Positions 44,206-53,349 of a stretch of 64,000 nt of DNA are shown here, piece by piece. Both the position numbers and the translations under genes were made by a program. This DNA comes from Comamonas sp. NLF-1-9 (lineage in GTDB: Bacteria; Pseudomonadota; Gammaproteobacteria; Burkholderiales; Burkholderiaceae_C), in assembly GCF_019195435.1 (NCBI RefSeq), contig NZ_CP078069.1, positions 186,001 through 250,000 of the forward strand. Reading direction: 5' to 3'. Numbering within the stretch: the first letter of the stretch is position 1; each line of letters starts with the position of its first letter. The notes below the pieces were generated by a model. That model did no database searches and was not told the DNA's origin. It worked only from the letters and a program-made list of their open reading frames with translations.

Positions 44206-46482
44206 TCAGGCGACGCAGTCCGCAAAATAATGCATGGTGCCGTCTTCGTCCTTGAGCTCCACCAGGCCATGGATGTCGGTATCGAAGCCGGGGCACAGGC
44301 GCGAGAACTCGCGCGCGAACTTGAGGTAGTCCACGATCTTGCGGTTGAACACCTCGCCCGGAATGAGCAGAGGTATGCCCGGCGGATAAGGCGTGATCAG
44401 GCTGGTGGTGATGCGCCCTTCAAGGTCGTCGATGGCCACGCGCTCAGTCTTGCGCGCGGCGATGTGCGCAAAAGCGTCGCTCGGCTTCATCGCCGGGGTC
44501 AGCGGCGACAGGTACATCTCGGTGGTCAGGCGCGCCACGTTGTAGCGCGCATACAGCTCGTGCACGTGCTGGCACAAGTCCTTCAGGCCCATGTGCTCGT
44601 AGCGCCGCTGCTGTTGGCTGAACTCGGGCAGGATGCGCCACATCGGCTGGTTCTTCTCGTAGTCGTCCTTGAACTGCTGCAAGGCGGTGAGCATGGTGTT
44701 CCAGCGGCCCTTGGTGATGCCGATGGTGAACATGATGAAGAAGCTGTAGAGCCCGGTCTTTTCCACCACCACGCCGTGCTCGGCCAGGTATTTGGTGACG
44801 ATGCTCGCCGGAATGCCCATCTTGTGGAACTTGCCGTCCAGGTCCAGGCCGGGCGTGACGATGGTGGACTTGATCGGGTCGAGCATGTTGAAGCCGTCGG
44901 CCAGGTTGCCAAAGCCGTGCCACTTGCTGCCGTTCTTCTTGCTCTTGCCGTCGCTGCGGATGATCCAGTCGTCGGCCCGGCCTATGCCTTCTTCGGCGAT
45001 CTTCTCCGGCCCCCAGACCTTGAACCACCAGTCGTCGGCGCCGAATTCCTCTTCCACCTTGCGCATCGCGCGGCGGAAGTTCAGCGCTTCGAGGATGGAC
45101 TCTTCCACCAGCGCGGTGCCGCCCGGCGGCTCCATCATGGCCGCGGCCACGTCGCAGCTCGCGATGATGCTGTACTGCGGCGAGGTGGAGGTGTGCATCA
45201 GGTAGGCCTCGTTGAACAGGTGCCAGTCCAGCTTGGTGCTCTGGCTGTCTTGCACCAGTACGTGGCTCGCCTGGCTGATGCCGGCGAGCAGCTTGTGTAT
45301 CGACTGGGTCGAATACACCACCGACTGCTTGGGCCGTGCGCGCTTCTTGCCCATCGCGTGGTAGCTGCCATAGAAGGGGTGAAAAGCCGCATGCGGCAGC
45401 CAGGCCTCGTCAAAGTGCAGGTTGTCCACATAGCCGTCGAGCATCTGCTTGATGGTCTCGGTGTTGTAGAGCACGCCGTCGTAGGTGGACTGGGTGAGCG
45501 TGAGGATGCGCGGGCGCACCTTCTTCGGGTCGACGCCCTTGAGCAAGGGGTTGGCGCGGATCTTGGCCTCGATGGTGGCCGGCTCGAACTCGGACTTGGG
45601 GATGGGCCCGATGATGCCGAAGTGGTTGCGCGTGGGCTTGAGGAACACCGGTATCGCACCCGTCATGATGATGGAGTGCAGGATGGATTTGTGGCAGTTG
45701 CGGTCCACCACCACCACGTCGCCGGGCGCGACCGTATGGTGCCAGACGATCTTGTTGCTCGTCGAGGTGCCATTGGTCACGAAGAAGCAGTGGTCGGCGT
45801 TGAAGATGCGCGCGGCATTGCGTTCGCTCTCGCCGATCGCGCCGTTGTGGTCCAGCAGCTGGCCCAGCTCTTCCACCGCGTTGCACACGTCGGCGCGCAG
45901 CATGTTCTCGCCGTAGAACTGGTGGTACATCTGGCCTATCGGGCTCTTGAGAAAAGCCACGCCGCCCGAATGGCCCGGGCAGTGCCAGGAATACGAGCCG
46001 TCCTCGGCATAGTCGAGCAGCGCCTTGAAGAACGGCGGCTGAATGCCTTCCAGGTAGCCCTTGGCCTCGCGGATGATGTGCTTGGCCACGAATTCCGGCG
46101 TGTCCTCGAACATGTGGATGAAGCCATGCAGCTCGCGCAGGATGTCGTTGGGCAGGTGCCGGCTGGTGCGGGTTTCGCCGTAGATGTAGATCGGCACGTC
46201 GGCGTTCTTGCGCCGCACCTCCTCGATGAAGGCGCGCAGGCTGTGGATGATCGGGTCCTGCCCCGAGCCCAGCGTGATTTCCTCGTCGTCGATCGACAGG
46301 ATGAAGGCGCTGGCGCGGCTTTGCTGCTGGGCAAACTGCGTCAGGTCGCCGTAGCTCGTGACGCCAAGCACCTCGAAGCCTTCCGCTTCGATGGCCTGCG
46401 CCAACGCGCGTATGCCCAGGCCCGAGGTGTTGTCGGAACGGTAGTCCTCGTCGATGATGACAATCGGAAAGCGAAATTTCAT
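44206..46482 (-). CDS. Inducible-type arginine/lysine/ornithine decarboxylase
   Basis: A 758-residue PLP enzyme of the fold-type I basic amino acid decarboxylases. It begins with the receiver-like wing domain (FPIVIIDEDYRSDNTSGLGI), then the PLP core with HCPGHSGGVAFLKSPIGQ, FVTNGTSTSNKIV, DEAWLPHAAFHPFYG and the Schiff-base Lys in STQSIHKLLAG. A large C-terminal domain completes the AdiA/CadA/SpeF-like architecture. It consumes a proton per decarboxylation and so serves acid resistance or polyamine synthesis; arginine is the likely substrate from length, but this is not certain. No antiporter gene is adjacent. The thrS leader begins just after its stop. Confidence 0.88.
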   Translation of the reverse strand: MKFRFPIVIIDEDYRSDNTSGLGIRALAQAIEAEGFEVLGVTSYGDLTQFAQQQSRASAFILSIDDEEITLGSGQDPIIHSLRAFIEEVRRKNADVPIYIYGETRTSRHLPNDILRELHGFIHMFEDTPEFVAKHIIREAKGYLEGIQPPFFKALLDYAEDGSYSWHCPGHSGGVAFLKSPIGQMYHQFYGENMLRADVCNAVEELGQLLDHNGAIGESERNAARIFNADHCFFVTNGTSTSNKIVWHHTVAPGDVVVVDRNCHKSILHSIIMTGAIPVFLKPTRNHFGIIGPIPKSEFEPATIEAKIRANPLLKGVDPKKVRPRILTLTQSTYDGVLYNTETIKQMLDGYVDNLHFDEAWLPHAAFHPFYGSYHAMGKKRARPKQSVVYSTQSIHKLLAGISQASHVLVQDSQSTKLDWHLFNEAYLMHTSTSPQYSIIASCDVAAAMMEPPGGTALVEESILEALNFRRAMRKVEEEFGADDWWFKVWGPEKIAEEGIGRADDWIIRSDGKSKKNGSKWHGFGNLADGFNMLDPIKSTIVTPGLDLDGKFHKMGIPASIVTKYLAEHGVVVEKTGLYSFFIMFTIGITKGRWNTMLTALQQFKDDYEKNQPMWRILPEFSQQQRRYEHMGLKDLCQHVHELYARYNVARLTTEMYLSPLTPAMKPSDAFAHIAARKTERVAIDDLEGRITTSLITPYPPGIPLLIPGEVFNRKIVDYLKFAREFSRLCPGFDTDIHGLVELKDEDGTMHYFADCVA

Positions 46483-46629
46483 GGGCCGGCTCCGGCGTGC
46501 GCGCAATGACAAAATGGCGCGAAGTGTAGGTAAAAAGCCAGCTTGCCAAGACCGCTGGCGGGCGGTTCAAGGACAATGCGTATGCACCCCGCCACACCCA
46601 TACCCTAACGCGAAACAGGAGGCTTTGCC

Positions 46630-47061
46630 ATGGAACTCAGTGCTGCAAGCTTGTGGTGGCTGGCCACGGGGGTCGTGGTGATCGTCGAGCTGCTCAGTGG
46701 CACGTTGTATTTGCTGATGCTTGCGCTGGGCCTGGCAGCGGGCGCCGTGGCTGCGCATCTGGGCCTGGGCGGCGTGGCTCAGATCGTCGCCGGCGCCGTG
46801 GTGGGCTCGGGCGCGGTGTTTGCCGCATACTGGCTCAAGCGCCATCGACCCGGCGACCCGCCGGCCCGGGCCGACCGCGCGGTCAACCTCGACGTGGGCG
46901 AGCGCGTGCGCATCGACGCCTGGGCCGAGGACGGAACCGCTGTGGTGAAATACCGCGGCGCCAACTGGACGGCGGTGCACCGGCCCGGCGTGCAGGCGCT
47001 GCCCGGCATGTACCGCGTCGTCGAGCTGGTGGGCAACCGCCTGATGGTGGAGCCTGTTTGA
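46630..47061 (+). CDS. NfeD-like membrane protein
   Basis: A 143-residue protein with an N-terminal hydrophobic region (about residues 8-65, two or three helices) and a C-terminal OB-fold typical of the short NfeD family (DVGERVRIDAWAEDGTAVVKYRGANW). Such proteins pair with an SPFH protein encoded next to them, as here, and are thought to act in membrane-domain organisation or quality control. AGGAGG before the ATG is a strong ribosome binding site. Confidence 0.85.
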   Translation: MELSAASLWWLATGVVVIVELLSGTLYLLMLALGLAAGAVAAHLGLGGVAQIVAGAVVGSGAVFAAYWLKRHRPGDPPARADRAVNLDVGERVRIDAWAEDGTAVVKYRGANWTAVHRPGVQALPGMYRVVELVGNRLMVEPV

Positions 47062-47112
47062 ATGCAGCAGGCCTTGGGGCCTGCAGGATTTGCAACCTGG
47101 GTGGGAGTCGTC

Positions 47113-48030
47113 ATGGAAGTTGCCATTGCCATATTCATCATCGCGGTGATCTTCATCGTGCGGGCGGTCAAGATCGTGCCCCAGCAGAACGCCTGGGTGG
47201 TCGAGCGCCTGGGCAAATACGCGGGTACCCTGGCCCCGGGGCCGAAATTCATCATCCCCTTCATCGACCGCGTGGCCTACAAGCACAGCCTGAAGGAGAT
47301 TCCGCTGGATGTGCCCAGCCAGGTCTGCATCACGCGCGACAACACGCAGCTGCAGGTGGACGGCATCCTGTACTTCCAGGTGACCGACCCGATGCGCGCC
47401 AGCTACGGATCGAGCAACTACGTCGTTGCCGTCACGCAGCTGGCCCAGACCACGCTGCGCAGCGTCATCGGCAAGCTGGAGCTGGACAAGACCTTCGAGG
47501 AGCGCAACATGATCAACGCCCAGGTGGTGGACGCCATCGATCAGGCGGCGCTCAACTGGGGCGTGAAGGTCTTGCGCTACGAAATCAAGGACCTCACGCC
47601 GCCGGCTGAAATCCTGCGCGCGATGCAGGCGCAGATCACCGCAGAGCGGGAAAAGCGCGCGGTCATCGCTACCTCCGAGGGCAAGCGCCAGGAGGAAATC
47701 AACCTGGCCGAAGGGCAGAAGCAGGCCGCCATCGCCAGGTCCGAAGGGGAAAAACAGGCGCAGATCAACAACGCCGAAGGCGAGGCGGCCGCCATCACGG
47801 CCGTTGCCGCGGCCACTGCCGACGCCATTGAGCGCGTGGCCGCCGCCATCCGCCAGCCGGCGGGCGATCAGGCGGTGCAGCTCAAGGTGGCAGAAAAGGC
47901 GGTCGATGCCTACAGCCGGGTGGCCTCGGACGCCACCACCACGCTGGTCGTGCCGAGCAACATGACGGAGGTGTCGGCCTTGATCACCTCAGCCATGAAG
48001 ATGGTGCAGACGGGGCAGCGCCCGGCCTGA
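47113..48030 (+). CDS. SPFH/stomatin-like membrane protein (QmcA type)
   Basis: A 305-residue band-7 protein. One N-terminal membrane helix (about residues 2-20) is followed by the SPFH domain with VVERLGKYAGTLAPGPKFII and AVTQLAQTTLRSVIGKLELD, then a charged coiled coil (AEREKRAVIATSEGKRQEE) and a C-terminal tail. Members form large ring cages in the inner membrane and modulate proteases such as FtsH. GGGAG before ATG 47113 supports this start over 47062. It follows the NfeD-like gene by 51 bases and forms the conserved NfeD-stomatin pair. Confidence 0.9.
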   Translation: MEVAIAIFIIAVIFIVRAVKIVPQQNAWVVERLGKYAGTLAPGPKFIIPFIDRVAYKHSLKEIPLDVPSQVCITRDNTQLQVDGILYFQVTDPMRASYGSSNYVVAVTQLAQTTLRSVIGKLELDKTFEERNMINAQVVDAIDQAALNWGVKVLRYEIKDLTPPAEILRAMQAQITAEREKRAVIATSEGKRQEEINLAEGQKQAAIARSEGEKQAQINNAEGEAAAITAVAAATADAIERVAAAIRQPAGDQAVQLKVAEKAVDAYSRVASDATTTLVVPSNMTEVSALITSAMKMVQTGQRPA

Positions 48031-48072
48031 GTCAGCGGCGCGCAGACACTCGCCGCGCTGCGGGACGCACGC

Positions 48073-48639
48073 ATGTTCTTCACCATCCCCACGCTGCTGA
48101 CCTGGGCGCGCATCGTCGCCATTCCGCTGATCGTCGGCGTGTATTACCTGCCGCTGGAGATGGTGCTGCGCAACCAGGTGGCGACGGCGCTGTTCGTGGT
48201 GTTTGCCGCCACCGACTGGTTCGACGGCTATCTCGCGCGCAAGCTCAACCAGACCTCGGCCTTTGGCGCGTTTCTGGATCCGGTGGCGGACAAGTTCCTG
48301 GTCAGCGCCTCCCTGCTGGTGCTGGTGCACCTGGCTCGGGTGGACGTGTTCGTCGCGCTCATCATCATCGGGCGCGAGATCGCCATCAGCGCGCTGCGTG
48401 AGTGGATGGCGCATCTGGGGGCGAGCAAGAGCGTAGCGGTGCACATGCTGGGCAAGGTCAAGACGGCGGTGCAGATGATCGCGATCCCGTTTCTGCTCTT
48501 TGATGCACCGGTAGCCGGTGTGCTGGACACGGGCGTCTGGGGCAAATGGCTGATCTGGCTGGCGGCCGTGCTCACCATCTGGTCCATGGTCTATTACCTG
48601 CAGCGCGCCTTGCCCGAGATCCGGGCGCGCACCCGCTGA
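48073..48639 (+). CDS. pgsA: CDP-diacylglycerol-glycerol-3-phosphate 3-phosphatidyltransferase
   Basis: A 188-residue inner-membrane enzyme that makes phosphatidylglycerol phosphate. The CDP-alcohol phosphotransferase signature is present as DWFDGYLARKLN and FGAFLDPVADK (D-G-x2-A-R-x8-G-x3-D-x3-D). Hydrophobic helices flank it. Phosphatidylglycerol made here is the substrate of Lgt encoded at 13.0 kb. The ATG at 48073 is about 40 bases past the SPFH stop, so it may share its transcript. Confidence 0.93.
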   Translation: MFFTIPTLLTWARIVAIPLIVGVYYLPLEMVLRNQVATALFVVFAATDWFDGYLARKLNQTSAFGAFLDPVADKFLVSASLLVLVHLARVDVFVALIIIGREIAISALREWMAHLGASKSVAVHMLGKVKTAVQMIAIPFLLFDAPVAGVLDTGVWGKWLIWLAAVLTIWSMVYYLQRALPEIRARTR

Positions 48640-48719
48640 AGCCCAGGCGGCAGGCGCGGCGGGAAGGCGAGGGCAAATGCGACTAGAATTTGCCCGGTCA
48701 CCAAGCGGGTTCAGACGGA

Positions 48720-48748
48720 TTGACACCCGAAAAGGCGACGGTTTTAAT
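48720..48748 (+). promoter_or_regulatory. Sigma-70 promoter for the HU gene
   Basis: TTGACA (48720-48725), a 17-base spacer and TTTAAT (48743-48748) make an almost consensus promoter about 125 bases before the HU start codon. Confidence 0.7.
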
Positions 48749-48872
48749 GTACGCGGCTGCCATGGCCGACATGCGTTTTCCCCTGTGGGCGCCGGCGCCT
48801 GGTCTGGAGCCGGCGGGCAGGCGCGAACCCGAATCACGACCCACCACTACCCTTTTTCAAGAGAGGCATCTT

Positions 48873-49145
48873 GTGAACAAGACCGAATTGATCGAGCACA
48901 TTGCAAACCATGCTGATATCTCCAAGGCCGCCGCAACGCGTGCACTGGAGTCCACCATCGATGCGGTCAAGAAGACCCTGAAGAAGGGCGGCACGGTGTC
49001 GCTCGTCGGTTTCGGTACGTTTGCGGTTGGCAAGCGCGCGGCGCGCACGGGACGCAACCCGCGCACCGGCGCCAGCATCAAGATCAAGGCGGCCAAGGTG
49101 CCCAAGTTCCGTCCGGGCAAGGCCTTGAAAGACGCCTTGAACTGA
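48873..49145 (+). CDS. hupB: HU family DNA-binding protein
   Basis: A 90-residue histone-like protein that binds DNA as a dimer and shapes the nucleoid. The sequence has [40 protein letters not shown] and [10 protein letters not shown], all canonical; the arm Pro in RNPRTG is present. It starts with GTG at 48873, supported by GAGAGG 6 bases upstream. tRNA-Val follows the stop at 18 bases and is probably co-transcribed. The 5' untranslated region is about 120 bases from the predicted promoter. Confidence 0.95.
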   Translation: MNKTELIEHIANHADISKAAATRALESTIDAVKKTLKKGGTVSLVGFGTFAVGKRAARTGRNPRTGASIKIKAAKVPKFRPGKALKDALN

Positions 49146-49163
49146 CCGGCGGTTGATGAATCA

Positions 49164-49239
49164 GGGTGCTTAGCTCAGTTGGTAGAGCGGCGCCTTTACA
49201 CGGCGTAGGTCGGCGGTTCGAGACCGTCAGCACCCACCA
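49164..49239 (+). tRNA. tRNA-Val (TAC anticodon)
   Basis: A complete cloverleaf starts GGGTGCTTAGCTCAGTTGG and ends with encoded ACCA. The acceptor arm GGGTGCT pairs with AGCACCC. The anticodon loop TTTACAC places TAC at positions 34-36. The T loop is GTTCGAGAC. Confidence 0.97.
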
Positions 49240-49250
49240 TTCACAACGCG

Positions 49251-49278
49251 AAGGCGAACGTCGAGTTCGCCTTTTGTT
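49251..49278 (+). terminator. Terminator after tRNA-Val
   Basis: AAGGCGAAC (49251-49259) pairs perfectly with GTTCGCCTT (49265-49273), followed by TTGTTTT. It ends the HU/tRNA-Val unit. Confidence 0.88.
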
Positions 49279-49302
49279 TTGTCGCTCGAGAGTACCCAGT
49301 CC

Positions 49303-51222
49303 ATGTTCGAAGCCATACGCAAGCATTCCAAGATCGTCATGGGGATCTTGTTTTTGCTCATCATCCCTTCCTTTGTGCTGTTTGGCATCGACGGCAACTA
49401 CTTCGGCGAGAAAAGTCCTGCAGTGGCGAGCGTCGACGGCAAGCCCATCACCCAGGCCGAATGGGACAACGCCCACCGCAACGAGAGCGACCGGCTGCGC
49501 GCGCAGCAGCCCGGGCTGGACGGCAAACTGCTCGACTCGCCGCAGGCGCGCTACGCCACGCTCGAGCGCATGGTGCGCGACCGGGTGCTCGCCGCAGCCG
49601 CGCAGCACATGCATCTGGCCGTCAGCGACGCCCAGCTGGCGCGCGAACTGCAGGCCATCCCGGCGATCGCCCAACTGCGCAAGCCCGATGGCAAGCTGGA
49701 CGTCGACGCCTACCGGGCGCTGGTCGGCGCCCAGGGGCTGACGCCCGAAGGCTTCGAGATGCAGATGCGCAGCGACTTGTCCGTCGCTCAGGTGCTGGGC
49801 GGGGTGGTCTCCACCAGCTTCGTCAGTCCGGCCGAAAGCGAGCTGGGCATGCAGGCGCTGCTGCAGCGGCGCGAAGTGCAGATTGCGCGCTTTGATGCGC
49901 AAAAGTACGCCTCCGAAGTCAAGGTGGACGATGCCGCGCTGCAAGCCTATTACCAAGCCCATACCGCGCAGTTTCGCCAGGCCGAGGAAGCCAGCATCGA
50001 GTACGTCGTGCTGGACATGGACGCGATCAAGGCCGGCATCACGGTCAACGAGGACGACCTGCGCACCTACTACAAGGAAAACCAGGACCGGTTGGCGGGC
50101 AAGGAAGAGCGCCGCGCCAGCCATATCCTGATCAACGCGCCCAAGGATGCGCCCGCTGCCGAGCGCGAGGCGGCGCGCAAGAAGGCCGAGAGCCTGCTGG
50201 CCGAGGTTCGCAAGGACCCGGCGCGCTTTGCCGCGATCGCCAAGGAAAGCTCCCAGGACCCGGGCTCTGCAGCCCAGGGGGGCGACCTGGGATATTTTGC
50301 ACGCGGCGCCATGGTCAAGCCGTTTGAAGATGCGGTGTTCTCCATGCACAAGGGCGACATCAGCGACCTCGTCGAGACCGATTTCGGCTACCACATCATC
50401 GAGCTGACGGACGTCAAGCCGCCCAAGATACCCAGCTTTGAAGAGGCGCGCCCGGCGCTCGAGGCAGAGCTGCGCCAGCAACAGGCGCAGCGCAAGTTCG
50501 CCGAAGTGGCCGAAGCCTTTTCCAACATCGTCTATGAGCAGCCCGACAGCCTGCAACCGGTAGCCGACAAGCTGCATCTGAAGGTGCAAACCGCCTCCGG
50601 CCTTGCGCGCACGCCCGCCCCCGGTGCCCAGGGCGTGCTGGCCAACGCGCGCTTCCTCGACGCCTTGTTTGCGCCCGAGTCGCTGCAGAGCAAGCGCAAC
50701 ACCGAGGCGGTGGACGTAGGCAGCAACGAATTGGCAGCGGGCCGCATCATCTCCTACCAGCCGGCGCAGACCCTCCCGTACGAGCAGGCCAAGGACCGCG
50801 TTCGCGCCGCCTATGTCGCTGCCAAGTCGGCAGAGCTGGCCACCGCCGAGGGCGAGGCCAAGCTGGCCGCCTGGCGCGAGCAGCCCGCGAGCGCCAGCGG
50901 GCTGGCTGCGGCAATCACCATTGCCCGCGACCAGCCGGCCGGCCAGCCCGCCGCGCTGGTGGACGCAGTACTGCGCGCATCCGCCGACACGCTGCCCGTC
51001 TGGGTCGGCGTAGGGCTGGGCGAGCAGGGCTATGCCGTGGTCAAGATCGAACGCATCGTGCCCCGCGAAGAGGCCGATGCCCAGCAGCAAGCCCTGGCCC
51101 AGCAATACCTGCAAGCCTGGACCCAGGCCGAAGCGTTGGCGTACTACGAGCTGCTCAAGCAGCGCTACAAGGTGCAGATCAAGGTCCCGCGCCCCGCGGC
51201 CGAGGCCGCGGAGGAAGACTGA
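49303..51222 (+). CDS. ppiD: Peptidyl-prolyl cis-trans isomerase D
   Basis: A 639-residue periplasmic folding factor anchored in the inner membrane by one N-terminal helix ([19 protein letters not shown]). It has SurA-like chaperone regions on both sides of a parvulin domain ([14 protein letters not shown] to [19 protein letters not shown]), with the catalytic-domain signature [20 protein letters not shown]. It interacts with the Sec translocon and assists newly exported proteins. The ATG at 49303 gives the standard [11 protein letters not shown] start. The ribosome binding site is weak. It lies between two tRNA genes but has its own unit. Confidence 0.93.
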   Translation: MFEAIRKHSKIVMGILFLLIIPSFVLFGIDGNYFGEKSPAVASVDGKPITQAEWDNAHRNESDRLRAQQPGLDGKLLDSPQARYATLERMVRDRVLAAAAQHMHLAVSDAQLARELQAIPAIAQLRKPDGKLDVDAYRALVGAQGLTPEGFEMQMRSDLSVAQVLGGVVSTSFVSPAESELGMQALLQRREVQIARFDAQKYASEVKVDDAALQAYYQAHTAQFRQAEEASIEYVVLDMDAIKAGITVNEDDLRTYYKENQDRLAGKEERRASHILINAPKDAPAAEREAARKKAESLLAEVRKDPARFAAIAKESSQDPGSAAQGGDLGYFARGAMVKPFEDAVFSMHKGDISDLVETDFGYHIIELTDVKPPKIPSFEEARPALEAELRQQQAQRKFAEVAEAFSNIVYEQPDSLQPVADKLHLKVQTASGLARTPAPGAQGVLANARFLDALFAPESLQSKRNTEAVDVGSNELAAGRIISYQPAQTLPYEQAKDRVRAAYVAAKSAELATAEGEAKLAAWREQPASASGLAAAITIARDQPAGQPAALVDAVLRASADTLPVWVGVGLGEQGYAVVKIERIVPREEADAQQQALAQQYLQAWTQAEALAYYELLKQRYKVQIKVPRPAAEAAEED

Positions 51223-51251
51223 GCGCGCGGGGGACCACGGGAATTACCGCC

Positions 51252-51257
51252 TATAAT
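51252..51257 (+). promoter_or_regulatory. -10 box for tRNA-His
   Basis: TATAAT at 51252-51257 lies 11 bases before the tRNA. The -35 region at the expected spacing is GC-rich and poor. Confidence 0.55.
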
Positions 51258-51268
51258 CACGCGCTTTG

Positions 51269-51344
51269 GTGGCTGTAGCTCAGTTGGTAGAGTCCAGGAT
51301 TGTGATTCCTGTTGTCGTGGGTTCGAGCCCCATCAGCCACCCCA
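51269..51344 (+). tRNA. tRNA-His (GTG anticodon)
   Basis: A complete cloverleaf starts GTGGCTGTAGCTCAGTTGG and ends with encoded CCA. The preceding G at 51268 would be the extra G-1 of histidine tRNA, facing C73. The anticodon arm CAGGA-TTGTGAT-TCCTG places GTG at 34-36. Confidence 0.97.
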
Positions 51345-51358
51345 GATAAACAAAAGAA

Positions 51359-51389
51359 ACCCCGCTATGTAAAAAGTAGCGGGGTTTTT
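51359..51389 (+). terminator. Terminator after tRNA-His
   Basis: ACCCCGCTA (51359-51367) pairs with TAGCGGGGT (51377-51385), followed by a TTTT run. It ends the tRNA-His unit. Confidence 0.88.
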
Positions 51390-51596
51390 CTTTGCGTGTC
51401 GTTTTTAGGCAATCTGTAGCTTGGCTGCCGCCCTTCGGGGCCTGCCGCAACACCTGCCGGCCTCATTCGGCATCGGGATACCAGTTTCCCGGCTTCATGG
51501 GACGAGCCTATTGCAAGCTGACAACCAGCTCGGGCGAAGCTTTGCGCTGTCGCGCGGGACGCTGCGAAGGATCGCGCCGGAGATTCACGGTTTTCG
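51390..51596. other. Gene-free stretch at the edge of the higBA patch
   Basis: This stretch holds no gene, tRNA or strong hairpin that I can support. Two short overlapping open frames on the plus strand have no recognisable protein. No duplicate of the tRNA-His 3' end was found in it. Confidence 0.4.
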
Positions 51597-51908
51597 TCAG
51601 CTCATCGCCGGCGCGGGGCGAACGTGCATCGGGTTTGTCTTGAACCGCTGCGCGGCCTGCCACACGTCGTAGGCGCTTTGCTGTGCCAGCCACGCGCGGG
51701 CATCGCCGCCACGGGCAGCGCCGAGCCAAGCCTCAAGGCGCAAGGCCATGTCCGGCGAGATTGCTGCGCGGCCGTTGAGTACCCGGGACAAGGCCACGCG
51801 GGAAACGTCAAGCTGCCGGGCAGCCTCGGTCACGGTCAAGCCCAGCGCGGGCAGCACGTCATCGCGCAGCGTCAGGCCGGGGTGCGGCGGGTTGAACATC
51901 GCATTCAT
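51597..51908 (-). CDS. higA: HigA family antitoxin
   Basis: A 103-residue antitoxin of the HigA/VapI group. It begins PPHPGLTLRDDVLPALGLTV and contains an XRE helix-turn-helix (TEAARQLDVSRVALSRVLNG, then RAAISPDMALRLE), the standard layout of the family. AAGGAG lies 7 bases before the ATG. It follows the toxin gene by 12 bases on the same strand (toxin first, as in other higBA modules). HigA usually neutralises HigB and represses their common promoter. Confidence 0.93.
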   Translation of the reverse strand: MNAMFNPPHPGLTLRDDVLPALGLTVTEAARQLDVSRVALSRVLNGRAAISPDMALRLEAWLGAARGGDARAWLAQQSAYDVWQAAQRFKTNPMHVRPAPAMS

Positions 51909-51920
51909 GGCGGCGCTCCT

Positions 51921-52199
51921 TCAGTGGTAGTCCATGTAGTCAACCAGCACCGCATGCACACCCTCAAAGGCAAACACCATGCGCCAATTGCCGTTGACCG
52001 AAACGGCCCAATGCCCTTCAAGACCACCGCGCAGTGGGTGCAAGCCCCAGCCGGGAAGATTCATGTCCTGGGGCGCCTGGGCGCTATCGAGCCGTGCCAG
52101 TTGCCGTGCAAGCTTTGCGGCGTGGGCGGCTTGAATGCCTGCCTTGCTGCCGCGCTCGAAAAAGGCTTGCAGGCCCTTGTGCCGAAACGACTGGATCAC
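51921..52199 (-). CDS. higB: HigB-type toxin (RelE/ParE superfamily)
   Basis: A 92-residue toxin of the HigB/RelE fold. The family pattern is visible: IQSFRHKGLQAFFERG at the N terminus, KLARQLARLDSAQ, DMNLPGWGLHPLRGGLEGHW, and WRMVFAFEGVHAVLVDYMDYH at the C terminus. HigB proteins cleave mRNA on the ribosome. The start is GTG (52199). An inverted repeat lies 12 bases upstream and may be the HigA operator. Confidence 0.93.
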   Translation of the reverse strand: MIQSFRHKGLQAFFERGSKAGIQAAHAAKLARQLARLDSAQAPQDMNLPGWGLHPLRGGLEGHWAVSVNGNWRMVFAFEGVHAVLVDYMDYH

Positions 52200-52210
52200 G
52201 CCGTTACTGT

Positions 52211-52223
52211 ATCGCGTAGCGAT
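52211..52223. promoter_or_regulatory. Candidate HigA operator
   Basis: ATCGCGTAGCGAT is an inverted repeat (ATCGC-GTA-GCGAT) directly upstream of the higB start. It overlaps TACAGT (minus strand), a weak -10-like hexamer. Autorepression by HigA at such sites is usual. Confidence 0.45.
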
Positions 52224-52349
52224 TCAGGATGCAACCGCGGCGCGCAGCTTGCGCTGCTCCTTGCTGGCGTCGAACTGCGCCCGGGCCTGTTCCGGAATCC
52301 ATGCCTCGAACTTTTCATGCTGCAGGCGCAGCAGCCCGCGCGGGCGTAC
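52224..52349 (-). pseudogene. Remnant of an unidentified gene (C-terminal fragment)
   Basis: The last 41 codons before a TGA at 52224 read like real protein (RLQHEKFEAWIPEQARAQFD, then ASKEQRKLRAAVAS): charged, amphipathic and unlike the Arg/Ala-rich shadow frames common in this genome. Upstream the frame degrades into such low-quality sequence and no start or domain is recognisable. I take it as the tail of a gene lost when the higBA patch was inserted or rearranged. The identity is unknown, and a chance frame cannot be excluded. Confidence 0.3.
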
Positions 52350-52492
52350 GCGGCGGTGTTTTCGGCGGTGGCGTTGTGCTTGTGGCTGCCGGGCCGAGCC
52401 TGCAACATCCATTGGCCGTCTACGACGCCTTGCTGACGATGAGGGGCCGACTTTGCGCTGCCGGGATGCAGCCTCCTGGCAGGCTGCCCTTG

Positions 52493-53308
52493 TCACGTGC
52501 GGCCGATGTGCTGCAGGTTGAGCAAGGCCGCCTCGATCGCTGCGGCTGTGGTGCGCGGTTGCTCCATTGGAAAGAGGTGGCTGCCGTCCAGCATCATGAT
52601 GCGCCCGCGGGTGATTTTCTGCGTCAGGCCCAGGCCGACCTGGCGCATCTCGTGTGAGCCGCGGGCGCCGATGAAGGCGGCCGGGCACTGCAGCGGGTGG
52701 CGGCGCAGGAGCTGTTCCAGATTGTGCGGGACGGTGTTGTAGATCTGCGTCTCCACGTCGCGGTCAAAGCTCAGTGCGCAGCCTGTGTCGGTGTCGGTGA
52801 GGCCGGCGGCTACGTAGTCGTGCAGTACCGCGCTGTCCCATTGGGCAAAGGCCTTCTTGCGCTGGAAGTGGGCGAGCGCTTCCTCGCGGCTCGGCCAGCT
52901 CTTGCGCCGTGCGCGGCTGATCCGCCCGGGGGTGAGGGCGCCTATGGCCTGAACCTGTTTGGCAACGCCGACGGCGCCCGCTTTCCAGCCGCCGACCAGG
53001 GGTGAATCTAGCAGCAGCACGCCGCGCGCCAGGTCCGGATGGCGCGCTGCCGCCATCAGGCTGAGGTAGCCGCCAAGCGAGTGCCCGACGAGGTAGGCGC
53101 GCTCGCCGCTTTGCTGCTGCAGCGCCGCTGCGTGGTCGGCCAGCTGCTGCACCAGATGGGGCCAGTTGCTCGTGACCGGGTAGCGCGGGTCGTGGCCGTA
53201 GCGCTCGACCGCACTGAGCCGAAAGCCGCGTTCGCGCAGATGGCCAAACAGGATGCGGTAGGTGCCCGCCGGAAAGCTGTTGGCGTGCGAGAAGACGATC
53301 TGGGTCAT
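52493..53308 (-). CDS. Alpha/beta hydrolase
   Basis: A 271-residue alpha/beta hydrolase. The nucleophile elbow is VGHSLGGYLSLMAA with the Ser; the Asp lies downstream and the catalytic His is probably in MLDGSHLFPMEQP. The N terminus TQIVFSHANSFPAGTYR carries the oxyanion-loop HANSFP. The substrate is unknown; esterase or lipase-like hydrolase is the safest name. The ATG at 53308 lies about 40 bases after the mltD stop on the same strand. Confidence 0.82.
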   Translation of the reverse strand: MTQIVFSHANSFPAGTYRILFGHLRERGFRLSAVERYGHDPRYPVTSNWPHLVQQLADHAAALQQQSGERAYLVGHSLGGYLSLMAAARHPDLARGVLLLDSPLVGGWKAGAVGVAKQVQAIGALTPGRISRARRKSWPSREEALAHFQRKKAFAQWDSAVLHDYVAAGLTDTDTGCALSFDRDVETQIYNTVPHNLEQLLRRHPLQCPAAFIGARGSHEMRQVGLGLTQKITRGRIMMLDGSHLFPMEQPRTTAAAIEAALLNLQHIGRT

Positions 53309-53349
53309 GGCGAGCAGGGGGCGGCGCCCGGGTCTGGCGACGGCGCCGC

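Noticed and set aside
51345..51596. Attachment-site duplication of the tRNA-His 3' end
   Set aside because: No second copy of the GTTCGAGCCCCATCAGCC segment is found in the following sequence.
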